DNA of 57,384 bases from Clostridia bacterium (GTDB taxonomy: Bacteria > Bacillota > Clostridia > Christensenellales > CAG-138): NCBI GenBank assembly GCA_017428025.1, contig JAFRRO010000095.1, forward strand, positions 1-57,384. Direction: 5' to 3'. Of this stretch, positions 7,969-16,356 are shown in pieces. Below the pieces are notes generated by a model, which was given only the letters and a program-made list of their open reading frames with translations, did no database searches and was not told where the DNA came from. The position numbers were made by a program, and so were the translations under genes. Numbering within the stretch: the first letter of the stretch is position 1; every line of letters starts with the position of its first letter.

Positions 7969-10900
7969 CCTTTGTGTCCTTTCTTTCGTATGCGAATCGT
8001 TTTGATTTCAAACGCATGGAACGGCAGTCTGAGCGTGTCGCCCTCCGTTTCAGGCGTTTCCTCCGATGGTTCCTCCAAAAGATTGCAGAGCCCGGTCGCC
8101 TCGTAACCGTGAAGCCGCAGATGCGCGACCGTCGCGCCGCCCTTTGCCTCATACATGCGCAGCAGCAGATCGTCGCCGTCCTCCGCTTTCTTGACGGTTT
8201 CGAGGATCGCCGTGCCGTCCGTGACGACAAACGGCTGCAGCAGCGCTTCTCCGCCGTTTCCGACCGAAGCGGTCCGTATCGGCGGCGTATTCAGCCGGTA
8301 GCCCTCCGCAATCACGCCGCCGTCCCATGCGTCTCCTGCATGCGGCAGGATCGCATAGGTAAAGGTGTGTACGCCGAGATCACCGTGCTCGGCGGGACAG
8401 TTCTGACTGCGCAGCAGGCACAGATCGAGCACGTTGTCCCAAAGCTTATAGCCGTACTTGCAATCGGACAGCAGCGCAAGTCCGCCCGCGGCATCCGCCA
8501 GATCCGCCCACTTCTGCGCGCAGACCTCGAATTTCGCCTCGTCCCAGCTCGTATTGCGATGCGTCGGACGGTCAATGTGTCCGAACTGAATCCCACACGC
8601 CGCGTGATCGGCGACGACGTTTGTCGGGAACGCGACGCGCAGCATCCGGTATTCCTCCCGCCAATCGACCGTCGTTTCGAAGCGAACGCATGCGCTGTGA
8701 TCCTCCATGACGATACGCTGTTTCAAGGTCGACGCTTTGCCGACGTCGAACGCAAGCTCCGCAATCTGTCGATCGCCGAGGCGGTACAGCCGCATTCCGG
8801 TGCATTTTGCCTGCTCGCCCGACGCGTTGAGATACGCTTTATTGATATCCCAATGCGTCAGCTCGTCCGGATAAAGCGTCAGCACGTTGCCGCGCCTGCC
8901 GTCGGGCAGCAGCGAACGGTTTGCCCGTTTGTCGAACACTTCCGACAGCGTACCGTCCGGCTCTATCCCGATGCGGATACGATCGTTTTCCAAGCGGTTT
9001 GTTTCGATTTCCCTCCGCACGGTTTCGCCGTGCGGCGCATCCGGCCGCCAGAGGATCGCATAGGGCGGAAGCGCCGCGCCGTCCTCCGTGCGGGCAAAGG
9101 GCGAAGCGTTGAGCGTAGCGGTGCCGCGCTCGCCCGCCGTCCCCATGCCGAGCGCGCAAAGCGCCTCCCGCGTCAGACGCTGCGCCTGCTCATGCAGTTC
9201 TGCGTAGCGCGCCTGCGTCTCCGAATAGACTTCGCGGATCGCGGAACCCGGCAGGCAGTCGTGGAATTGATAGAGCAGCACGTCCTCCCAGGCCTTTTTG
9301 AGCCATTCGGACGGATATGCATAGCCTTCGGTTCCGTTTGCAAGCGCCGCGGCAAACTCGAGCGCGTGCAGGTCCTTTTCGAGCGTGCGGTTCCAATACT
9401 TTTGCTTTGCAATCGACGTATAGGTACCCTGATGCCGCTCAAGATACAGCTCGCCGTGCCATGCGCGGTATCGCTCCGATCCCCGGTTGATGCGGTCGAA
9501 GAAGTCGACGACAAATTCGTCCTCGAACGGTGGGCAGCCCTTCAGATTCCGCATGCGTTTGCGGCGTTCGACATGCTCGAGCCCCGGACCGCCGCCGCCG
9601 TCGCCGAGCCCGTAAAGCTGCAGCCCGCGCGGACAAAGGTCCTTGTCGGTATTGTGATACTCGCCGTAGATCGCCATCTGCGGGACCGCCGCGCTCGTAT
9701 AGCTGTTTTCGGGCGGCATATGCGTGAGCACCCGCGAACCGTCGAGCCCGTACCACCAGAACGTATAGCGCGGAAAACGGTTCGTGTCGTTCATCGAAAG
9801 CTTGTTCGTCGTAAAATACGGAACGTCGGCAAGCTTAAGGAGCTGCGGCAGCGCCGCCGAATACCCGAATACGTCCGGCAGAAAGCAGACACGCATATCG
9901 CGCCCGAATTCCCTGCGGAAAAAGCGCTTGCCGTACAGAAGCTGACGCACCAGCGATTCGCCGTCCGGCAGATTGGTGTCGCATTCGATATAGAGCGCGC
10001 CGACGATCTCGAAGCGTCCTTCCTCGATGCGCTGCAGCATTCTTCCGTACAGCGCGGGATACCGTTCCTTGAGCCACCGGCAGACCGGCGCCTGACTCAT
10101 GGTGAACTTGTAGGTCGGATCGACGTCCATGATGCGCAGCACGTTTGCGAGCGTCCGCGCGCATTTGCGGTACGTTTCGCGTTCGGTCCAGAGAAACAGC
10201 AGATCGAGATGGCTGTGCCCCATCGACGAATAGACCATTGACGGATTCGGATTCTGTGCGGACAGAATTTCCCGAAGGACGGTCCTGACGCTTTGCAGCG
10301 CCGTCTGATCGAGAACAAGCTGCGTCCGTTTGGTCGGCTCGGTTTCCGCGTCGGGCAGGATCGAGATCCGTTCCCCCGCCTGCTCGATCGCGCTTTCGAT
10401 CTCGTCCGCAAAGTAGGCGTCGCGCTTTTGAAAGTCCGACGTTCCTCCGGAAAACCGGTCCGAATCCGCAGCATAGGTCAGCCCGTGCGCTGCTTCGAAG
10501 ACCGCCGCCGCACGTTCGAGGATCGCGCCGACCGTCTCGCCGTATGCGTCGCCGTTCTCCATCAGACCGACGAACAGGCTTTGACACACCACCCAGTCAT
10601 AGAACGTATCGCGGCAGAGATCGTCCACCCAAGCGGTGCATGCCTCCTTGACGCGACCGCCGTTTCGATACTGTCCTTCGACGTCGCAGCAGGTGAAATC
10701 CGCCCAGAAATCGATGCGGCCGCCGCGCACGCAGTCCTTCCGTTCGATCGTGCGCTTGCCCCACAGTCCCAGAGGGAACTCGTTGCGCGAGGTGGCGCTG
10801 GTCAGCCCCTGCACCGGATCGCCCTGCGCGTTGTACACAAGCCCCTCCGCCGACAGATCGACCAGAACCGCCCAATGCTTTCGTTCGCAGCGCTGCGCCT

Positions 10901-11141
10901 CCTGAGGATACGCCTCCGGCAGTTCGCCCGTAAAGTGCACCCATGCGCAGTCGAACAGATCGCCCCAATGCTGTCCGGGCGTCAGAGGAACCAACGGTCC
11001 GTCCGTGCGCAGCTCGTACGGCACAGGATCCTTTGTGATCCTTGCCTGCATCGAAAGCGTCTCATACGCATGGTAAACGCCGCGCTCCAAAAGCGTGCGA
11101 ATCTGCGTAAAGCGCTGCTCTTTCCTGCGAAACGGTTCCAT
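7965..11141 (-). CDS. Alpha-mannosidase, GH38
   Basis: This 1058-residue protein has the GH38 architecture: an N-terminal beta domain (about 1-290), a catalytic domain beginning GHSHLDLLFLWTERET (zinc ligands His311 and Asp313), the nucleophile in CFLPDVFGYSAALPQLL (Asp423), and long C-terminal beta-sandwich domains. The block TYTSIAKQKYWNRTLE is also typical of the family. It should release terminal alpha-mannose from imported oligosaccharides in the cytosol; there is no signal peptide. The ATG is preceded by GGAGG about 7 nt away. It sits 91 nt downstream of the lipoprotein gene, with a hairpin terminator between, so expression probably depends on read-through from the lipoprotein promoter; I see no separate promoter. 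Confidence 0.93.
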   Translation of the reverse strand: MEPFRRKEQRFTQIRTLLERGVYHAYETLSMQARITKDPVPYELRTDGPLVPLTPGQHWGDLFDCAWVHFTGELPEAYPQEAQRCERKHWAVLVDLSAEGLVYNAQGDPVQGLTSATSRNEFPLGLWGKRTIERKDCVRGGRIDFWADFTCCDVEGQYRNGGRVKEACTAWVDDLCRDTFYDWVVCQSLFVGLMENGDAYGETVGAILERAAAVFEAAHGLTYAADSDRFSGGTSDFQKRDAYFADEIESAIEQAGERISILPDAETEPTKRTQLVLDQTALQSVRTVLREILSAQNPNPSMVYSSMGHSHLDLLFLWTERETYRKCARTLANVLRIMDVDPTYKFTMSQAPVCRWLKERYPALYGRMLQRIEEGRFEIVGALYIECDTNLPDGESLVRQLLYGKRFFRREFGRDMRVCFLPDVFGYSAALPQLLKLADVPYFTTNKLSMNDTNRFPRYTFWWYGLDGSRVLTHMPPENSYTSAAVPQMAIYGEYHNTDKDLCPRGLQLYGLGDGGGGPGLEHVERRKRMRNLKGCPPFEDEFVVDFFDRINRGSERYRAWHGELYLERHQGTYTSIAKQKYWNRTLEKDLHALEFAAALANGTEGYAYPSEWLKKAWEDVLLYQFHDCLPGSAIREVYSETQARYAELHEQAQRLTREALCALGMGTAGERGTATLNASPFARTEDGAALPPYAILWRPDAPHGETVRREIETNRLENDRIRIGIEPDGTLSEVFDKRANRSLLPDGRRGNVLTLYPDELTHWDINKAYLNASGEQAKCTGMRLYRLGDRQIAELAFDVGKASTLKQRIVMEDHSACVRFETTVDWREEYRMLRVAFPTNVVADHAACGIQFGHIDRPTHRNTSWDEAKFEVCAQKWADLADAAGGLALLSDCKYGYKLWDNVLDLCLLRSQNCPAEHGDLGVHTFTYAILPHAGDAWDGGVIAEGYRLNTPPIRTASVGNGGEALLQPFVVTDGTAILETVKKAEDGDDLLLRMYEAKGGATVAHLRLHGYEATGLCNLLEEPSEETPETEGDTLRLPFHAFEIKTIRIRKKGHKG

Positions 11142-11162
11142 TCCTGCCTCCGTGCCGTTGAT

Positions 11163-11206
11163 GAAAAAGGAGGCTCGGAAGGAGGTTTTCCTCCCCCGAA
11201 CCTCCT
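11163..11206 (-). terminator. Intrinsic terminator or attenuator between the lipoprotein and mannosidase genes
   Basis: On the minus strand, AGGAGGTTCGG pairs with CCGAGCCTCCT (one G-T wobble), with an inner GGAGG-AAAA-CCTCC stem, followed by TTTTT. The only gene upstream on that transcript is the lipoprotein, and the mannosidase gene begins about 20 nt beyond, so partial read-through is expected. Confidence 0.8.
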
Positions 11207-11232
11207 GCGAGATTGCTGTCGTTTACGATCGC

Positions 11233-13059
11233 TTATTTTGCGTTGACGAATACCGCGAGACCGGCGCTCGTCCAGCCGCCGTTGGAATCCGCAAAGAACC
11301 AGACGATATCGCCTTCGTTGAGTTCGACTTCAAACTCGAACGGAACCGCAACCTCGCTGTCCTGACTGATCGCGAAATCAAGGAAGTTGTCCGCATTCTT
11401 GTAGACGCGCAGCATGTTCAGCGCCTGTCCCCAGACATTCTGCACATAGCCGTTGAACGCATACGTACCCGCCGCAGGCGCCTTGAACCCGAGACATGCG
11501 ACGCGCAGGCCGTAATCCTCGGTGTTCATTTCGAGGTAGCCGCCGCGATAGTCCTCCGCGTTGCTGATGCCGACGCCGACATAGTCGTTTGCCGGATCCT
11601 CCAGATACCATTCGGTTGCGCCCCAGTCGCGGTCCGCGCAGAACTGCATCGTTGCAAATTCGCCCCACGCGACGGTCTGTGCATAAACCCACGGCACGTT
11701 GCTGCCGTCCGCCGCGGTGCGGTCGAAATCACGGTAGGCCGCCCACTGCGCGTCCTGCTGGAGATTCACTTCCGCCGCCGGTGCGGGTTCCGCTTCGTTG
11801 ACGTAGACCGCAAGACCGGCGCTCGTCCAGCCGCTCTCGGAATCGACAAAGAACCAGACGATTTCGCCCTCCTCGAGCGTCGCGTCAAACGCGAATTCGT
11901 TGGGCTTTTCGGTATAGTCCTTTGCTGCAAAGTCCTTATAATACTCTGCGCCCTTGTAGACGCGGAGCATGCCGAGATTCTGTCCCCAGACGTTCTGCAC
12001 ATAGCCGTTGAACGCATAGGTGCCCGCCGCGGGCGCCTTGAACCCGAGACATGCGACGCGCAGGCCGTAATCCTCGGTGTTCATTTCGAGATAGTTCTCA
12101 CGGTATGCCGGATCGTTGCTGATGCCGACGCCGACATAATCGTTTGCCGGATCCTCCAGATACCATTCGGTTGCGCCCCAGTCACGGTCTGCGCAGAACT
12201 GCATCGTTGCAAACTCGCCCCATGCGACGGTCTGAGCATACACCCACGGCACGTTGCTGCCGTCCGCCGCGGTGCGGTCAAAGTCGCGATATGCGGACCA
12301 TTTGGCTTCCTGCTCAAAGTTCGGATCGACGCCGAGCACTTCCTTGACCGGAACCTCCACCTCGGGCACGACATAGACGGAATCGTCCTGCGGCTCATAG
12401 TAGAGCGTGATGTTCGAATAGCAGCTCGCCCAGGATTCGTCCTGCGAATTGCACATGAAGTACAGACGGTCGCCTTCGTTGAGTTCGACATCGGTCGGCG
12501 TGATGAAGCCGTAGACGTCGACGACGTCCGACATTTCGCGCTCGACGACAACGCCCGCATCGGTCTTGACGGTGAACTTGTCAAGGTTCTGTTTCCACGG
12601 ATTGAACACCTGCGCGGTGACGACATACTTGCCGGTCGAAGGTGCAACGAACACCAGAACGCCCATGATGCCGCCCTTCATGTCGGTGTTGAATTCGAGA
12701 TAGCCCTCCACATCGTGATTGAAGCCGACGCCCGTATACGCGCCTTCCCACGGATGCCATCCGCCGTAGGTGCCGTAATCGGTGTTGTCTTCGCACGGAT
12801 CGGTCACGGTTGCGCCGTCGTCGATGCTGAAGTAGTACTGCCAGACGCTTTCGGCATCCGCTTCGAGATGGAAGCCCTCAACGCTGTTATAGACAGCGGG
12901 CTCCTTGACCGCTTCCGGTTCCGCAGTCGGCTCCGCAGTCGGTGCGGGCGCATCGGTCGGCACTGCGGTCGGATCGACTTGCGGCGTCTCGGGCGTTCCC
13001 GTGCAGCCGAATGCGACGACCAGCATCAGAACGGCCAGAATCAAAGATAGTTTTTTCAT
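11233..13059 (-). CDS. Secreted lipoprotein with tandem near-identical beta-sandwich repeats
   Basis: This 608-residue lipoprotein starts MKKLSLILAVLMLVVAFGC, with the lipobox ending VAFGC. A longer open frame exists upstream, but this ATG follows AAGGGGAGGACGTT and gives a proper signal peptide. A Pro/Thr/Glu-rich linker leads to three related domains: a divergent first copy (about residues 55-230), then two copies of about 185 residues that are almost identical (both contain DFDRTAADGSNVPWVYAQTV and GWTSAGLAV-VN). The aromatic-rich repeats (WYLEDPANDY, GYVQNVWGQ) look like carbohydrate-binding modules, but I do not recognise the family. It is first in its transcript, behind a promoter with an operator palindrome and followed by a terminator, so it is probably abundant. 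A glycan-capture role is inferred. Confidence 0.85.
   Translation of the reverse strand: MKKLSLILAVLMLVVAFGCTGTPETPQVDPTAVPTDAPAPTAEPTAEPEAVKEPAVYNSVEGFHLEADAESVWQYYFSIDDGATVTDPCEDNTDYGTYGGWHPWEGAYTGVGFNHDVEGYLEFNTDMKGGIMGVLVFVAPSTGKYVVTAQVFNPWKQNLDKFTVKTDAGVVVEREMSDVVDVYGFITPTDVELNEGDRLYFMCNSQDESWASCYSNITLYYEPQDDSVYVVPEVEVPVKEVLGVDPNFEQEAKWSAYRDFDRTAADGSNVPWVYAQTVAWGEFATMQFCADRDWGATEWYLEDPANDYVGVGISNDPAYRENYLEMNTEDYGLRVACLGFKAPAAGTYAFNGYVQNVWGQNLGMLRVYKGAEYYKDFAAKDYTEKPNEFAFDATLEEGEIVWFFVDSESGWTSAGLAVYVNEAEPAPAAEVNLQQDAQWAAYRDFDRTAADGSNVPWVYAQTVAWGEFATMQFCADRDWGATEWYLEDPANDYVGVGISNAEDYRGGYLEMNTEDYGLRVACLGFKAPAAGTYAFNGYVQNVWGQALNMLRVYKNADNFLDFAISQDSEVAVPFEFEVELNEGDIVWFFADSNGGWTSAGLAVFVNAK
11236..11745 (-). 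repeat. Tandem repeat copy 2 within the lipoprotein gene
   Basis: This copy encodes the block from WAAYRDFDRTAADG to the C-terminus. It aligns with the upstream copy at a period of 555 bp (185 codons). Long stretches are identical in amino acids and nearly so in bases, which indicates recent duplication or gene conversion. Confidence 0.85.
11791..12300 (-). repeat. Tandem repeat copy 1 within the lipoprotein gene
   Basis: This copy encodes the block from WSAYRDFDRTAADG to GWTSAGLAVYVNEA. It pairs with the copy 555 bp downstream. A third, strongly diverged relative precedes it in the same protein. Confidence 0.85.
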
Positions 13060-13106
13060 AACGTCCTCCCCTTGTTTGATTGGTTTTTGTTCGTTGTCTG
13101 AAAAAT

Positions 13107-13128
13107 GATGGGTAAACCTTTTCCCATC
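13107..13128. promoter_or_regulatory. Operator palindrome at the lipoprotein promoter
   Basis: Perfect six-base arms, GATGGG and CCCATC, enclose TAAACCTTTT. The site begins 3 nt downstream of the -10 hexamer and so covers the start point, a classic repressor position. ATGGGTAAAC-TTTTC is shared, apart from one base, with the site at the 34.4-kb promoter. Confidence 0.75.
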
Positions 13129-13131
13129 TGC

Positions 13132-13161
13132 ATCATAGCACAGAACGCCCGCATTTTGCAA
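13132..13161 (-). promoter_or_regulatory. Promoter of the repeat-lipoprotein gene
   Basis: On the minus strand, TTGCAA (13161-13156), an 18-nt spacer and an extended -10, TGC-TATGAT (13137-13132). An operator palindrome follows immediately. Confidence 0.75.
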
Positions 13162-13180
13162 GCGTTTTTTCATAGAAAAT

Positions 13181-13194
13181 GCAATCGTTTACCT
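13181..13194. promoter_or_regulatory. Candidate upstream operator (GGTAAACGATTG type)
   Basis: GCAATCGTTTACCT; its reverse complement shares GGTAAACGATTG with the site at 35,699. It lies about 69 bp from the palindrome at the start point, compatible with looping by a tetrameric LacI-type protein. It also contains the stop codon of the kinase gene, so chance is possible. Confidence 0.45.
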
Positions 13195-14067
13195 GCGCGG
13201 GATCTCCAACGTTTCCGGGCATCCGCCGTAAGCGGTGACGACCGTTCCCGCAAGCTGCGCGCCGCGCATCAGGCAGTCCGGAAACGATTCGCTGCGCGAA
13301 AGTCCGGCAAGCATTCCCGCGGCAAACGCATCGCCCGCGCCGCAGGCGTCAACGAACGGTCCGCAGTCGATCGCCGGCTGTCGGACCAAAGCGCCGCCGC
13401 GTTCCCTGCCGATGCTGCCGTGCGCGCCGCACGTGACGACGGCGCCTTTTCGCACCCGCCCGGAAAGCAGCAAAAGCGCTTCCTCCGCGTCCGATTTGCC
13501 GGTCAGCAGCCGTGCTTCTCCCTCGTTGCCCTTCCAATAGTCGCAATGCGGCAGGACCGATTCGAGCCGCTCCGGATCCGCGTCACAGAACGAGGTATCC
13601 ACCGACAGCAGCCTGCCGTGCTTTTCGCAGAGCCGGGGAATCGGAAACGCCGCGCAGTAGCCGAGGTATGTATGCACGATGTCGGTGTCGCGAATCGCGG
13701 CTTCCAGCGCGTCCTCGTCCTCGATCAGTCTGCCGGGTTCTGCAAACGACGCGAACGCGCGATCCGCATCGGTACTGAGCACGGCGGACACCGGCGTACG
13801 CCGCGCCGCCTGCCGGCGCGAAATCAGCCGGACGCCGCTGCGACTGAGCGTCTCCCGTATCAGATTCCCCGCAAAATCGTCGCCGAGCGCCGTCCAGAAC
13901 GACGTCGGAACGCCGCATCGGGCAAGCAAAACCGCCGTGTTCGCGCCGCCGCCCGCCTGTACGGAAAAATGGGTGCCGTAGACCTCTTCGCCGGGCGCCG
14001 GAAGACGGTCCAGTCCGCCGAAGATCAGATCGCAGCAGCTGTCGGCAATGCACAAAACCCGTTTCAT
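13189..14067 (-). CDS. PfkB-family carbohydrate kinase
   Basis: This 292-residue ribokinase-fold protein starts MKRVLCIADSCCDLIF. The start chosen makes an ATGA overlap with the GH4 gene; an in-frame start 18 nt upstream is less likely. The glycine-rich substrate motif is SVQAGGGANTAVLLARCGVP, and the catalytic PfkB signature is FVDACGAGDAFAAGMLAG, in which the aspartate of GAGD is the base. It should phosphorylate a sugar, or possibly a nucleoside, released by the GH4 and nucleoside-hydrolase-like enzymes encoded just upstream. It is the last gene of the 21-kb operon. Substrate specificity (ribose, fructose, 2-keto-3-deoxygluconate, tagatose and others) cannot be set from sequence. Confidence 0.88.
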   Translation of the reverse strand: MKRVLCIADSCCDLIFGGLDRLPAPGEEVYGTHFSVQAGGGANTAVLLARCGVPTSFWTALGDDFAGNLIRETLSRSGVRLISRRQAARRTPVSAVLSTDADRAFASFAEPGRLIEDEDALEAAIRDTDIVHTYLGYCAAFPIPRLCEKHGRLLSVDTSFCDADPERLESVLPHCDYWKGNEGEARLLTGKSDAEEALLLLSGRVRKGAVVTCGAHGSIGRERGGALVRQPAIDCGPFVDACGAGDAFAAGMLAGLSRSESFPDCLMRGAQLAGTVVTAYGGCPETLEIPRR

Positions 14068-15479
14068 TTCCACGCTCCGATCCACGGCGCGTTCAACGCG
14101 GCGTATGCTTCGACCAGTTCTTTCGCAAGCGTATCGTCCCCGACGAGCGGATGCTGCATCAGCGCTTCGCGCGCTGCCGCCTTGGAGTGCGTAAGCACCG
14201 CCTCGACGGTCAGTTTTTCATAACGCTTGATCGTTTTCATCAGCGCAAGGTTCGTTTCGTTGATCTCGTCCCTTGCAAAACGCATCGGCTTTGCACCGTC
14301 GCGGCCGACGAGACAGGTGAGTTCGAGAACGTCGTCGTCCGCCATGCCCGGCACCGCGCCGCAATTCGGCACGCTGACCGCAAGATCGATGTTTCTGTCA
14401 TTCCTGCGGCTGTCGATGTAATTGAACACGACGCCCGCGTAGCCTTCGTAGATCTCCGTGACCGGCTTCCGTCCGAGCAGCGCGTCGATGCCGAGCGTTT
14501 TCGGATCGATCTGCGCGGGATGCAGCGTTTCGCCGAGCTCGATCGCCATATAGCTGCTTTCCCGCCTGTGCATGAAATCGCGATAGATCGCAAGACAGGT
14601 CTCCGGCTCGGTTTCGACGGAGTGCTGCCGCAGCGCTTCCATCATCGACGTGTTGTTGCGCAGGATGAACTCGCCGCGCGTTTCCGGCGCATTGCGCAGG
14701 TTTCTGAGCGCGCGTTCGCGATGATAATAGTAATACAGGTACCCGTTCGGGATACAGTTGAGCCGACGTACGAGGTCGCGGTCAAAGTACAGAAACTGAT
14801 GAAAGTTCTGCACAAACGCGTCGTTTTTCATCAGCTTCGGCAGGATGTCGACGCCGCCGATCTCGATCCGGTTCGCCCAGGACAGATGATTCAGTCCATA
14901 CACCTTGACGAGCAGTTCGCTTGCGTTGACTGCGAGCGCGTTTGCGACGTCCATCTTGATGCCGGTCGCGTTGTCGCAGATCCCGACGATGTTGTCGTAT
15001 CCCGCGTCGTACAGCGCCTGTGTGACAAGTCCCGACGGATTGGTAAAGTTGAACACCGTCGCGTCCGGCCCGGCGTACGCACGGATCAGCCGCATATAAT
15101 CGAGCATCACCGGAATCGTGCGGATCGCATAGGAGAAGCCGCCCGCGCCGGTCGTTTCCTGTCCGATCACGCCGTGCGAAAGCGCGATCCGTTCGTCCTG
15201 CACGCGCATGGAATCGCCGCCGACGCGCACCGTCGTCACCACGTAATCCGCATCCCGCAGCGCCGTCTTTGCATCGGTCGTGAGCGTGACGCGGAGTTCT
15301 TCCCCTGCGCGTGTGACAAGATGCCGCGCGATGCCGCCGAAATACCGGAGCTTTTCGGGATCGATATCCTGCACTGCAACCTCGCCGATGTCCATCTCGC
15401 GATAGAACTTCAGCAGCGATTCGATGAAATAATAGGTGCGGACGCTGCCGCCGCCGATCAATGCAAGCTTCTTTGCCAT
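14064..15479 (-). CDS. NAD/Mn-dependent glycosidase, GH4
   Basis: This 471-residue protein has the GH4 plan: a Rossmann NAD motif, ALIGGGSVRTYYF (9-13 GGGSV); NFTNPSGLVTQAL (about 143-155); and metal ligands in GICDNATG (Cys168) and GLNHLSW (His198). GH4 enzymes cleave alpha- or beta-glycosides by a redox-assisted elimination mechanism and often act on 6-phosphosugars or galacturonides. There is no phosphotransferase system in the window, so an unphosphorylated substrate imported by the ABC systems is more likely. It overlaps the nucleoside-hydrolase-like gene by one base (TAATG) and the kinase gene by ATGA, so all three are translationally coupled. Confidence 0.92.
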   Translation of the reverse strand: MAKKLALIGGGSVRTYYFIESLLKFYREMDIGEVAVQDIDPEKLRYFGGIARHLVTRAGEELRVTLTTDAKTALRDADYVVTTVRVGGDSMRVQDERIALSHGVIGQETTGAGGFSYAIRTIPVMLDYMRLIRAYAGPDATVFNFTNPSGLVTQALYDAGYDNIVGICDNATGIKMDVANALAVNASELLVKVYGLNHLSWANRIEIGGVDILPKLMKNDAFVQNFHQFLYFDRDLVRRLNCIPNGYLYYYYHRERALRNLRNAPETRGEFILRNNTSMMEALRQHSVETEPETCLAIYRDFMHRRESSYMAIELGETLHPAQIDPKTLGIDALLGRKPVTEIYEGYAGVVFNYIDSRRNDRNIDLAVSVPNCGAVPGMADDDVLELTCLVGRDGAKPMRFARDEINETNLALMKTIKRYEKLTVEAVLTHSKAAAREALMQHPLVGDDTLAKELVEAYAALNAPWIGAWK

Positions 15480-16351
15480 TACTGCTTCAATACCTCAATG
15501 AGCCGCCGCTTAAAGCCCTGAACGTCCACATCCGTCGCCGCCCACGCTTCCTGCCCCTGTCCCCAGTCGCAGTCGATCGTAAGCCCGCGCGTCAGCTCGC
15601 CGCGCGTTTCGATCAGGATACGCTTGCGCTCGAGCTTCAGAAGATCGGGCCAGATGAGCGCCGCAAGCGCGAGCGGATCGTGCAGAATCGGCAGATACCC
15701 GAAGTTTCGGATGAACTGCTCCATCATGAGACCGAGCCGTTCGGCGCGCGGATTGCCCGCGTTTTTGATCTCGTCGACCTCGTCCCGGGTGAACCGGCAG
15801 CGGTTGGTGACGTCCAAACCGACCATCGTGACGTCCGCGCCGCTTTCGAATACGATCCGCGCGGCTTCCGGATCGCAGACGATGTTCCATTCGGGATGCG
15901 CTTTGTTGAGCTGACCGCCCATCATGAAAATTCTGAGCCGCTTTGCGATATGCGGCGCTTTGGCAAGCGCGAGGCCGACGTTTGTCAGCGGTCCGATCGC
16001 AAGCAGAACGAGATCGTCGGTCTCCTCCGCCTTCCGGATGATGAAATCCGCCGCGTGCGGCAGTTTTTCGCCGCGATACTCGCCGTAATCCGGCGAGCTG
16101 TTCGGGATGCGGTTTTCATCCCACCAGCCGATCAGCGGTTTTTCCGCGCCGGTACAGACCGGAATTTCCTCCCGGCCGTACACGCGCAGCAATTCCTTCG
16201 TGACGCCTGCGCGCCACGCATTCGCAAGATAGACGTTGGTGATGCCGACAATCTCGATTTCCGGCGTGTTGAGCGCCATGCCCAAGGCCAGCGCGTCGTC
16301 CACGTCGCCGCCGATGTCGGTATCGATCAGGATTTGATACTGCTGTTTCAT
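15479..16351 (-). CDS. Nucleoside hydrolase-like protein (inosine-uridine hydrolase superfamily)
   Basis: This 290-residue protein has the calcium-binding N-terminus in the variant form ILIDTDIGGDVDDALAL (Asp10, Asp12, Asp16, Asp18, Asp19); canonical nucleosidases read DxDPGxDD. It also has LLAIGPLTNVGLAL, FMMGGQLNKAHPEWNIVCDPEAA and LHDPLALAAL, all typical of the fold. The family cleaves N-glycosidic bonds of ribonucleosides, but the variant loop and the position between two glycosidase genes suggest a different ribosyl- or glycosyl-compound. It is cytosolic. The 5-nt gap to the upstream GH106-like gene and 1-nt overlap with the GH4 gene place it firmly in the operon. Confidence 0.88.
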   Translation of the reverse strand: MKQQYQILIDTDIGGDVDDALALGMALNTPEIEIVGITNVYLANAWRAGVTKELLRVYGREEIPVCTGAEKPLIGWWDENRIPNSSPDYGEYRGEKLPHAADFIIRKAEETDDLVLLAIGPLTNVGLALAKAPHIAKRLRIFMMGGQLNKAHPEWNIVCDPEAARIVFESGADVTMVGLDVTNRCRFTRDEVDEIKNAGNPRAERLGLMMEQFIRNFGYLPILHDPLALAALIWPDLLKLERKRILIETRGELTRGLTIDCDWGQGQEAWAATDVDVQGFKRRLIEVLKQ

Positions 16352-16356
16352 ACGGT

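Noticed and set aside
11236..12300. Possible CRISPR-like or minisatellite array
   Set aside because: Units are 555 bp, in frame and coding; there are no short spacers and no cas genes.
13144..13166. Inverted repeat AACGCTTGCA/TGCGGGCGTT after the PfkB gene as a terminator
   Set aside because: On the minus-strand transcript no T tract follows, and on the plus strand the stem has two mismatches and no gene. It overlaps the -35 of the lipoprotein promoter, so it is not called.
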